Below are positions 1 to 5,499 of a stretch of DNA of 7,334 nt, one piece after another; position 1 is the stretch's first letter; each line of letters begins with the position of its first letter. A model generated the notes under the pieces. That model had not been told where the DNA came from, did not search any database, and saw nothing but the letters and a program-made list of their open reading frames with translations. The stretch lies in assembly GCA_027080545.1 (NCBI GenBank), contig JALWRV010000141.1, forward strand, positions 1 to 7,334, read 5' to 3'. Made by a program: the position numbers and the translations under genes. The stretch is from Parvularculaceae bacterium. GTDB lineage: Bacteria > Pseudomonadota > Alphaproteobacteria > Caulobacterales > Parvularculaceae.

Positions 1-432
1 TGAGGCGCCAGAGCCAAGCGCCAGGGCGGTGATGAGCGTATTGAGAATACCGCCCCGAAAAGACATATGGCCCGGCGGTCCGGCCCGCGCCTCGATCACC
101 TCGGCAACCCCCATGCAGCGGGCTTGCGGAAAAAAACGCAACCGGCGCTCTAGAATGAGAAGCAAAGAGACCAGCACCGCGCCAACTATGGGTACAAAAA
201 AGGTGCGCCACCCATTGGCATTATGCAGGCCGGTGGCCATCATATCCGGTGAGGTGCCAAAGAAAAATTTGGTCAGGGCCTCAATAGCCATGACAAAGCC
301 GATAACCCCGTATCCGACCATGAGGCCGGTGAGCGCGGCGGCAATCCACAGGCGTGGATTGGCGACCCCCCGGGCACGTTTGCGAATATGGCGGAGCCAT
401 AATTGCAATCTGGCTTTCAGCGTATATTTCAT
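1..432 (-). CDS. ClC-family chloride channel/transporter, N-terminal part (cut by window edge)
   Basis: A frame open from an ATG at 432 to the left edge gives 144 residues with no stop. ClC proteins are inner-membrane anion channels or anion/H+ antiporters. Visible are a basic cytoplasmic N-terminus (residues 1-27), a first hydrophobic helix (about 28-53, then KFFFG), a second (about 78-94, then ERRLRFFP), a segment CMGVAEVIEARA (106-117) aligning with the GSGIPE selectivity region, and a final ALALGSGAS (136-144), which in this family leads into GREGP. The gating Glu and the rest lie outside the window. It is the last visible gene of the leftward series, 96 bases after nadQ. The start at 432 has a purine-rich AGGGA just upstream; an in-frame ATG at 495 would add 21 residues but has no clear ribosome site. 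Family assignment is fairly sure; ion selectivity is not known. Confidence 0.82.
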   Translation of the reverse strand, partial: MKYTLKARLQLWLRHIRKRARGVANPRLWIAAALTGLMVGYGVIGFVMAIEALTKFFFGTSPDMMATGLHNANGWRTFFVPIVGAVLVSLLLILERRLRFFPQARCMGVAEVIEARAGPPGHMSFRGGILNTLITALALGSGAS

Positions 433-436
433 TGTC

Positions 437-449
437 CCTGTCCAACAGG
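437..449 (-). promoter_or_regulatory. Short stem-loop overlapping the ClC ribosome site
   Basis: On the transcribed strand CCTGT-TGG-ACAGG forms a perfect 5-bp stem with a 3-base loop. It ends 4 bases before the ATG at 432 and includes part of the only Shine-Dalgarno-like sequence (CAGGGA). It might limit translation initiation, but a stem this short can arise by chance. Confidence 0.25.
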
Positions 450-528
450 CCCGCCCAACAGAATGGGGCCTTGATGCCGTCTTTGGCCTTAGCATTATTT
501 AGCCTATATGTAAGGGGGCGGTACGGCG

Positions 529-1533
529 CTATTCACCACGCCAACGGGGCAGGGTCAGCCCTTGTATGGAGCGATCGCGAAAATCTTCTCGTTCGGTGGC
601 GGAACGGTTGAGGGTAAACAGGGCGGCCGGGCGACCGGAACCAGCATTGGCGACCCGATCGGTCTTTTCCACCAAGCCGGAATTTTCGATACCACGGCGG
701 AAATTTTGTTTGTGTAGGGGAAAACCGATAATCGCTTCCACCGTTCGCTGTAATTCAAGCAAAGTGAACTCGCCTGCCATCAGATCAAAAATCACGGGTC
801 GATAGCGCAGCTTGCCCCGCAACCGGCCAATAGCCGTGGCTACTATGCGCCGGTGGTCTGAAGCCATGGAGCGACCGGTAAGCCCTAACAATCCCTCGAT
901 CTGGGTGGGGGGCCTTTTGCCGGAATCGCGCCAACTTTCCTGCACCAGCCCCGCCTCATAGAGCAACTCATAGCGTTGCAAACAGCGCTCTTCTTCCCAT
1001 CGATTATGAGCAAGCCCAAACGCCCGCTGCACTCGGCCCATACGCTCCGTAATATTAGCGGGGCTCTCCCCACCCTTGGCCCATTTTTGCAAGGGAGGCA
1101 AAAAGGCGGCACAAGCCGCCCGTGGGTCATGGCCTATCCAATCCTCATAGGGAAAAAACTCATACCAGTTGCGCCAGGCCGCCTTCGGTTCTGAAGGGGC
1201 TTGCGGTGATGGAATGAGACCGAGATAGCCAACCGAAATAATCCGGTCATCATGGCCGCCTTCTGCAATAACCGCAGAGGGCGATTCACGCCCCTTGTCG
1301 CCAAACGTGTATAATTGCTCAACAAAGCCCAGAGAAAGCCGCGTTTGCTGTTCAACCAGATCACGCAGGCCTATTTCAAAGGTGCGATGGCGCGCCGGAT
1401 TAAAACGCCCATAGGGCAAGGCCCAATCATCGCCGCGCTTGATGCAGAGCACCAGCGGACGGGCTTCCTTTACAGCGACCAAAACCGCATTCAGACCGAT
1501 GACGACGGTTGCAGAAGGGGTGATTTTAGCCAT
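529..1533 (-). CDS. nadQ: NadQ/NrtR-type NAD-responsive regulator (Nudix domain plus winged helix)
   Basis: This 334-residue protein matches the alphaproteobacterial NAD regulator group (COG4111, called NadQ), built like NrtR: a Nudix-fold sensor fused to a DNA-binding winged helix. The N-terminal half carries VVIGLNAVLVAV (10-21), W37-ALPYGRF, a degenerate Nudix box (R57-D-L-V-E61-Q62 in place of RExxEE) and LYTFGDKGR (74-82) before a beta strand IISVGYLGLIP. The altered box suggests ligand binding rather than hydrolysis. The C-terminal third has the family's strong block (GKLRYRPVIFDLMAGEFTL, then LHKQNFRRGIE, SGLVEK and a glycine-rich SGRPAALF), which is the DNA-binding part. Relatives repress NAD biosynthesis or uptake genes; the targets here are not visible. 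It starts 27 bases after the phosphatase gene with no strong ribosome site. The family call is firm; the symbol and ligand come from homologues as I recall them. Confidence 0.85.
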   Translation of the reverse strand: MAKITPSATVVIGLNAVLVAVKEARPLVLCIKRGDDWALPYGRFNPARHRTFEIGLRDLVEQQTRLSLGFVEQLYTFGDKGRESPSAVIAEGGHDDRIISVGYLGLIPSPQAPSEPKAAWRNWYEFFPYEDWIGHDPRAACAAFLPPLQKWAKGGESPANITERMGRVQRAFGLAHNRWEEERCLQRYELLYEAGLVQESWRDSGKRPPTQIEGLLGLTGRSMASDHRRIVATAIGRLRGKLRYRPVIFDLMAGEFTLLELQRTVEAIIGFPLHKQNFRRGIENSGLVEKTDRVANAGSGRPAALFTLNRSATEREDFRDRSIQGLTLPRWRGE

Positions 1534-1560
1534 GGACAGAAAAGCCAGAGTCGGACGGCT

Positions 1561-2082
1561 TTAGAAAGAAACCGTCGGGGTGAATGGGATTTCAGCTATT
1601 TCACCACGATTTCGGGTCTGGCCGCAATCCATGCAGGCAATGGCGTCGATCATGGCGCCATCCCTTTGCAGCCATTTATCGGCAGCGCTGGTGAGGGTGA
1701 GGCAGGGGTCAATACCGGTACTGGCACGGCTGAGACTTTGCGCATGGGCCTCTTCGCTGCCCGGTTGGCTCAGGGCACACATAATCACATAGGCAGCAGC
1801 CGGAGACCGACACAAACCAAGCTGACAATGGACGAGCAAAGGCGTGCGCCAATCATGGCGATTGGCAAATTGGACTATATCGCGGACATGGCAAGTCAGC
1901 GGGTCTTGGGTCTGCTCGCAAGGGGCGAGCGTGGCATCGGCCATGGAAAGGCTGATGGCCAGATGCGGCAGGGGGGCAATATCCGGCAACTTGTTCTTGT
2001 CATCCAACACCGAAATCACGCTACCGGGATGGTAGCGGGAAAGCGCATGGGCAACTTGGTCGAGAGGCGATATTAAAATCAT
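1561..2082 (-). CDS. Cys-based tyrosine-phosphatase-family protein
   Basis: The 173-residue product has the phosphatase P-loop signature CX5R as V84-H85-C86-QLGLC-R92-S93, followed by the helix PAAAYVI typical of dual-specificity-like enzymes. C86 would be the nucleophile and R92 would bind phosphate; D49 in SMAD is the likeliest general acid. It resembles the small alphaproteobacterial group annotated as predicted protein tyrosine phosphatase (COG5350), including the hydrophobic N-terminal strand (SVISVL, 21-26) and a C-terminal PFTP. There is no signal peptide, so it should be cytoplasmic. Its substrate is unknown and need not be protein. It has extra cysteines: C91 inside the P-loop and a CxxC at 150-153. 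The gene lies between the HD hydrolase (49 bases upstream) and nadQ (27 bases downstream), all read the same way. A weak GAG motif precedes the ATG. Confidence 0.8.
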   Translation of the reverse strand: MILISPLDQVAHALSRYHPGSVISVLDDKNKLPDIAPLPHLAISLSMADATLAPCEQTQDPLTCHVRDIVQFANRHDWRTPLLVHCQLGLCRSPAAAYVIMCALSQPGSEEAHAQSLSRASTGIDPCLTLTSAADKWLQRDGAMIDAIACMDCGQTRNRGEIAEIPFTPTVSF

Positions 2083-2131
2083 GGCATCTCAGTGTGGCCT
2101 GCGATGGGCCAATAAAACAAGGGTGGGGGCG

Positions 2132-2737
2132 TCACATTTGCGCTAATAGCGCATCAAACCGTTCAAGATAGCGCGATTGTGCTTGCTTGCTGGAGAGTAT
2201 TTTGATTTCGACCGTTTGGGTGAGACGTGGTGGACCGAAAATTTTACGGGCTTCAGTCGCATCAAATCCGGCTAATTGTACCGCTTCGTAAAAAGCACAA
2301 ATGCGGTCAGCGCGTTTGATGGTGTTGTGGATAGTGGCGGGGAGTTGCGCCGGTAAACCAAAGCGCAGATGGATCGCCCGTTCCAGCCCTTCTTCTACGG
2401 CACTATAGCGCCCCCCCAATACCGCCTTGAAGGGAGAGATCATATCCCCAATAACATATTCCGGCGCATCATGGAGCAGGGCCGCAAGGCGCCATTTTGC
2501 TGGCCAGCCCGGCTTGATGCGCCCACACAATTCTTCGACGATGAGACAATGCTGGGCGACATTAAAAGCCAGAGGACCCACTGTTTGTCCATTCCATCGG
2601 GCAACGCGCGCTAGCCCATGGGCAATATCTTCAATTTCAATGTCCATGGGCGAGGGGTCGAGAATATCAAGACGCCGCCCGGAGAGCATACGTTGCCACG
2701 CCCGTGCCGTGCCGCGCTTTGTGTCTGCTTTGGCCAT
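2132..2737 (-). CDS. HD-domain phosphohydrolase, YfbR-like
   Basis: This 201-residue cytoplasmic protein belongs to the HD superfamily of metal-dependent phosphohydrolases. The metal-site residues read in order as H63 (FNVAQHC), H89-D90 (ALLHDAPE), with E93 nearby, and D144 (KRADRICAFYEA), the pattern of YfbR-type 5'-nucleotidases (COG1896). The N-terminal AWQRMLSGRRLDILDPSP (13-30) followed by IEDIAHGLARVARWNGQT is characteristic of the alphaproteobacterial form and probably precedes the helical HD core. YfbR of E. coli dephosphorylates deoxynucleoside monophosphates; whether this longer relative does so is inference. Its ATG lies 6 bases after the ketoacyl synthase stop, and its Shine-Dalgarno GAGG (2742-2745) overlaps that stop codon, which implies translational coupling. 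The phosphatase and nadQ genes follow, suggesting a nucleotide-related role. No key residue appears missing. Confidence 0.85.
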   Translation of the reverse strand: MAKADTKRGTARAWQRMLSGRRLDILDPSPMDIEIEDIAHGLARVARWNGQTVGPLAFNVAQHCLIVEELCGRIKPGWPAKWRLAALLHDAPEYVIGDMISPFKAVLGGRYSAVEEGLERAIHLRFGLPAQLPATIHNTIKRADRICAFYEAVQLAGFDATEARKIFGPPRLTQTVEIKILSSKQAQSRYLERFDALLAQM

Positions 2738-2741
2738 GACG

Positions 2742-2745
2742 CCTC
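2742..2745 (-). promoter_or_regulatory. Ribosome binding site of the HD gene, overlapping the upstream stop codon
   Basis: GAGG on the minus strand sits 4 bases before the ATG at 2737. Its first two bases belong to the TGA stop of the ketoacyl synthase gene. This supports the chosen start and suggests that ribosomes ending on one gene reload on the next. Confidence 0.55.
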
Positions 2746-3862
2746 AAGCAACCCGTTCAACAATTACTGATCCGGCGGAATAGCCGGCCCCGAAACCGGA
2801 AATCACCCCAAGCGTGCCTGTGGGTAAATCGTCTCTGTGTAGGTGGAAGGCGATGATCGATCCGGCCGACGAGGTGTTGGCATAGCGGTCCAGAACCACG
2901 GGGGCTTCTTGGGCAGAAGGATCATGGCCCAGAACTTTTTTGGCAATAAACATGTTCATTGCCAGATTGGCCTGATGCAGCCACAGCCGCTCAATATCAT
3001 CACCACTCAAGCCATTATCGGCGAGATGATCATTGATCATTTTAGAAACCATCGGCACCACATCTTTGAACACTTTACGCCCTTCTTGTCGGAACAGCTT
3101 ATCGGTGTTGGGGTCTGATATATCCAACTCATCCGAGGTGTGATTCAAAAAACCAAAATTATTGCGGATATTGTTGGAGAATTTAGTTTTCAGGCGTGTA
3201 TCACGAATGACCCAGCTCTCACCTTGGGGGTCGCCCTCATTGGCTTCGACAATCATGGCCGTTGCCACATCACCGAAAATAAAATGGGCGTCGCGGTCAC
3301 GAAAGTTTAGATGGGCAGAACAAATCTCCGGGTTAATCAACAAAACACGTTTGGCCCCATTGCGAATGAGTCCGACAGCATTTTCGATGGCAAAAGCCGC
3401 CGAGGCACAAGCGACATTCATGTCGAAGCCAAAGCCGTCAATGCCCAACGCGTCTTGTATTTCCACGGCCATGGCCGGGTAGGCCCGTTGCATGTTAGAA
3501 GCAGCGCAAATAACCGCGTCAATATTGGCGGCGGTAAGCCCCGCCTTCTCCATGGCTTCGCGGGCGGCTTTAACCCCCATTTCGGCCATGATCGATAGCT
3601 CATCATCGCCCCGTTTCGGTAGATGCGGGCGCATACGATTTATATCGAGAATACCCTGTTTATCGAGCACATTGCGGGCCTTTATCCCTGAGGCTTTTTC
3701 AATAAAGGCCGCCGAAGAATGTTCTTTCGGGGGCTCATTGGGGTTGGCGGCATTCCATTGATCAACCCAATCATTATAGCTTTGTACAAGCTCTTCATTG
3801 CTGATGGTTTGATCTGGGGTGAACAGGCCGGTGGCGATGATGCGGGCAGGGGACGCGGACAT
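2744..3862 (-). CDS. Beta-ketoacyl-ACP synthase III (FabH-like), long form
   Basis: The 372-residue product is a thiolase-fold condensing enzyme of the KAS III family, which joins an acyl-CoA primer to malonyl-ACP. The catalytic triad is visible: C152 in MNVACASAAFAIENA, H296 in LWLHQANLAMN and N329 in RYANTSSAGS. The C-terminal VISGFGAGYSAGS (glycine-rich strand) is also typical. It is about 40-50 residues longer than a standard FabH (about 320), mostly through an N-terminal insertion around residues 28-50 (NDWVDQWNAANPNEPP) and a middle segment near 225-260. Because it is long and not beside plsX, it may be an accessory KAS III using a different primer, for example a medium-chain acyl-CoA, rather than the main FabH; that is inference. 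A strong AGGAAA ribosome site supports the ATG at 3862. It lies 50 bases after tag and is coupled to the HD gene. Confidence 0.9.
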   Translation of the reverse strand: MSASPARIIATGLFTPDQTISNEELVQSYNDWVDQWNAANPNEPPKEHSSAAFIEKASGIKARNVLDKQGILDINRMRPHLPKRGDDELSIMAEMGVKAAREAMEKAGLTAANIDAVICAASNMQRAYPAMAVEIQDALGIDGFGFDMNVACASAAFAIENAVGLIRNGAKRVLLINPEICSAHLNFRDRDAHFIFGDVATAMIVEANEGDPQGESWVIRDTRLKTKFSNNIRNNFGFLNHTSDELDISDPNTDKLFRQEGRKVFKDVVPMVSKMINDHLADNGLSGDDIERLWLHQANLAMNMFIAKKVLGHDPSAQEAPVVLDRYANTSSAGSIIAFHLHRDDLPTGTLGVISGFGAGYSAGSVIVERVA

Positions 3863-3866
3863 AGAC

Positions 3867-3872
3867 TTTCCT
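3867..3872 (-). promoter_or_regulatory. Strong ribosome binding site of the KAS III gene
   Basis: AGGAAA on the minus strand lies 4 bases before the ATG at 3862 (AGGA core 6 bases away). It is the clearest Shine-Dalgarno in the window and fixes the start of the ketoacyl synthase gene. The rest of the 50-base gap to tag shows no convincing promoter or terminator. Confidence 0.6.
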
Positions 3873-3912
3873 GTGGTTCAAGATAAACAAATGCGTGACC
3901 GTTTTGCGCTCA

Positions 3913-4497
3913 TTAGGCTAGCTTCGCAACCTTCTTATGCTGTGGACAAGTGACGATATGGTCATTGACCATGCCCACCGCTTGCATGAAGGCATAGACA
4001 ATGGTGGGGCCGCAAAAATTGAAGCCGCGCTTTTTTAGGTCTTTGGCGATTTGTTCGCTAAGGGCGGTTTTGGCGGGAATATCTTTCATTTTTTGACGCT
4101 TCGGCTGTAGGGGCTCATGGTCCACATAGGCCCAGATAAAATCGGCAAAGTCTTCTCCCCGTTCCATCATATCAAGCCAAATTTGCGCTCCCTTAATGGT
4201 CGCGTCGATCTTGCCTCGGTGGCGGATAATGCCTTCATCTTTGAGCAAGCGGTTTATGTCTCTCTTGCCAAAGCGGGCCACTTTTTCCGGATCAAAGTTC
4301 TTAAAAGCGGCACGGAAATTATCGCGCTTGTAGAGAATTGTTCGCCAAGATAGCCCGGCCTGAAATCCATCCAGCACCAGCTTTTCCCATAGGGCGCGGG
4401 GGTCACGTTCGGGCACCCCCCATTCATTATCGTGATAATCGGCATAAAGCGCATCATCGCGCGGTGCCCAAGAACAAGGTTTCAGCGTAGCCATCAT
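3913..4497 (-). CDS. tag: DNA-3-methyladenine glycosylase I (Tag)
   Basis: This enzyme removes 3-methyladenine from alkylated DNA as the first step of base excision repair. The 194-residue length and motifs fit the family throughout: CSWAPRDDALYADYHDNEWGVPE near the start, FQAGLSWRTILYKRDNFR (45-62), and GFNFCGPTIVYAFMQAVGMVNDH near the end. The structural zinc ligands match E. coli Tag in order and spacing: C8, H22, H180 and C184. The position of the E. coli base-contacting E38 is Asp here (D43 in LVLDGFQAG), which I recall as a common variant in alphaproteobacteria. The first ATG directly follows the ygfZ stop (TAAATGATG); a second ATG one codon in is equally possible. The AAAGGG ribosome site (4504-4509) lies in the end of ygfZ, so the two genes are probably translationally coupled. 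Identification is secure. Confidence 0.96.
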   Translation of the reverse strand: MMATLKPCSWAPRDDALYADYHDNEWGVPERDPRALWEKLVLDGFQAGLSWRTILYKRDNFRAAFKNFDPEKVARFGKRDINRLLKDEGIIRHRGKIDATIKGAQIWLDMMERGEDFADFIWAYVDHEPLQPKRQKMKDIPAKTALSEQIAKDLKKRGFNFCGPTIVYAFMQAVGMVNDHIVTCPQHKKVAKLA

Positions 4498-5370
4498 TTA
4501 AGACCCTTTCAGATAATCAGGCCATATCAGCACCACTTTTTGCCCATTGCAAAAAAGAGGGACTTCCCCAATTTTTTGCAACCGATCAAGGCGCACCAGA
4601 CATAGGCCGTTTTTGTCAGTGCAGGCATAGACTTTACCGACAATCACACGTTTGGCTTTTTCGTCCTCCCCATAAACATCTCCTGCGGTGAGCGCTTCGC
4701 CAAGGGTGAGGTCTGCATAAAGACCGTCCCCACGGGCGATCAGGGTGCGTTTGCGAATGTCGCCTTTGCGCTTCATACGGCTTGCTACTTCTTGGCCAAC
4801 AAAGCAGCCCTTGGTGTAGGAAATACCGTTGAGAACATCCATATTCACATCAAGGGGAAAAAATTGTTCAGGCCCAAAACTCATACCAAGAGAAGGCACG
4901 CCTTGGCGAATAAGAAAATGCCAATAATCATCTTCGCTCGCTTCATTGAAATTGCCTTTCGGGGGAGAGCCATAAATCCGCCAGCCCAACGCTTCCAAGC
5001 GGGGGTCAGGAACAGCCTCATTGGGCATGGGCTCATCGTCTCTAGGCCATAGAGCGGTGACACAGATTTGTTCACTAATATTGGTGATGGCCACCTTGGC
5101 GCGCAATTTATAAAGGGTGAGTTTCTTTACCAGATTGTCCGCAATGAAGGACGCACAATCAAGTATAAAACGTTCTGCCTCGCGACAAATGAAAAATTCT
5201 GCAACCAGCTTGCCTTGTGGGGTTAGCAGACCGGTATGAACGGCTCCCCCAACTGTCAGCTTTTTCATATCTTGTGTGACCAGCCCCTGCAGAAAGCCCT
5301 CTACATCTGGGCCCGTAAGGGCAAAAAGAGAGCGGCTTTTCAAAAGCGATTTATTCACACCATGCTTCAT
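4498..5370 (-). CDS. ygfZ: Folate-binding protein YgfZ (Fe-S cluster enzyme maintenance)
   Basis: YgfZ proteins resemble the tetrahydrofolate-binding GcvT domain and help assemble or repair certain iron-sulfur enzymes. With the start at 5370 the protein has 290 residues, normal for alphaproteobacterial members. Evidence: an N-terminal SLFALTGPDVEGFLQGLVTQD (14-34) and LLTPQGKLVAEFFI (48-61) of the GcvT-like fold, a PRLEALGWRIY block (123-133), and the diagnostic KGCFVGQE (187-194), whose C189 is the conserved cysteine of the family, followed by VASRMKRKG. The frame is open upstream to an ATG at 5691, but that form would run antisense across the dihydroorotase start and its extra residues look random, so MKHGVNK at 5370 was chosen; its ribosome site (GGAT) is weak. 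It is the first gene of the leftward series, with tag starting at its stop codon. Confidence 0.92.
   Translation of the reverse strand: MKHGVNKSLLKSRSLFALTGPDVEGFLQGLVTQDMKKLTVGGAVHTGLLTPQGKLVAEFFICREAERFILDCASFIADNLVKKLTLYKLRAKVAITNISEQICVTALWPRDDEPMPNEAVPDPRLEALGWRIYGSPPKGNFNEASEDDYWHFLIRQGVPSLGMSFGPEQFFPLDVNMDVLNGISYTKGCFVGQEVASRMKRKGDIRKRTLIARGDGLYADLTLGEALTAGDVYGEDEKAKRVIVGKVYACTDKNGLCLVRLDRLQKIGEVPLFCNGQKVVLIWPDYLKGS
4504..4509 (-). promoter_or_regulatory. Ribosome binding site of tag inside the ygfZ end
   Basis: AAAGGG on the minus strand falls in the last codons of ygfZ, 6 bases before the first tag ATG and 9 before the second. With the TAAATG junction it indicates coupled translation of the two genes. 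Confidence 0.5.
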
Positions 5371-5411
5371 ATTGTCATCCAATGATGGTAAGGGGGGCGT
5401 TGATGGGGTCG

Positions 5412-5443
5412 CTTGTTTTAACAGACCCCTTAGTCCTAACAAG
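5412..5443. repeat. Symmetric element in the ygfZ/dihydroorotase divergent region
   Basis: CTTGTT at 5412-5417 and its reverse complement AACAAG at 5438-5443 flank a 20-base centre that also contains TTAG-TC-CTAA. The element is almost centred between the two divergent starts and coincides with the candidate promoter boxes. It could be an operator or simply two promoter hexamers facing each other; the arms are short. Confidence 0.25.
5415..5442 (-). promoter_or_regulatory. Candidate sigma-70-type promoter for the ygfZ operon
   Basis: Read on the minus strand, TTGTTA (5437-5442) and TAAAAC (5415-5420) are separated by 16 bases, each matching 4 of 6 consensus positions. Transcription would start near 5408 and leave a leader of about 38 bases before the ygfZ ATG. 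No equally good promoter is seen for the rightward gene; TTGTTT with TAACAA at 18 bases on the plus strand is a weak overlapping possibility. Confidence 0.35.
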
Positions 5444-5488
5444 GCTTTTGTCCGGGCGATAGTTTCGCTGATGGCCGAAGCCTGAGCA

Positions 5489-5493
5489 AAAGG
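5489..5493 (+). promoter_or_regulatory. Ribosome binding site of the dihydroorotase gene
   Basis: AAAGG lies 6 bases before the ATG at 5500, an ideal spacing. It supports this start over later in-frame ones, and the protein's conserved first strand begins only a few residues in. Confidence 0.55.
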
Positions 5494-5499
5494 CGCCCT

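Noticed and set aside
130..136. Seven-A run as a possible frameshift in the ClC gene
   Set aside because: The reading frame gives ClC-like sequence on both sides (ERRLRFFPQAR then CMGVAEV), so no shift is needed.
29..502. Plus-strand open frame of 157 codons at the left edge
   Set aside because: The opposite strand encodes a convincing ClC N-terminus with membrane helices and GSGAS, so this is a shadow frame.
1315..2076. Plus-strand open frame of 253 codons
   Set aside because: It lies antisense to the nadQ start and the phosphatase gene, both of which have clear family motifs; its translation shows no recognisable domain.
2095..2111. Stem-loop TGGCC-N7-GGCCA between the HD and phosphatase genes, considered as a terminator
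   Set aside because: The stem is only 5 bp and no T-run follows on the minus strand; the downstream gene begins 12 bases later.
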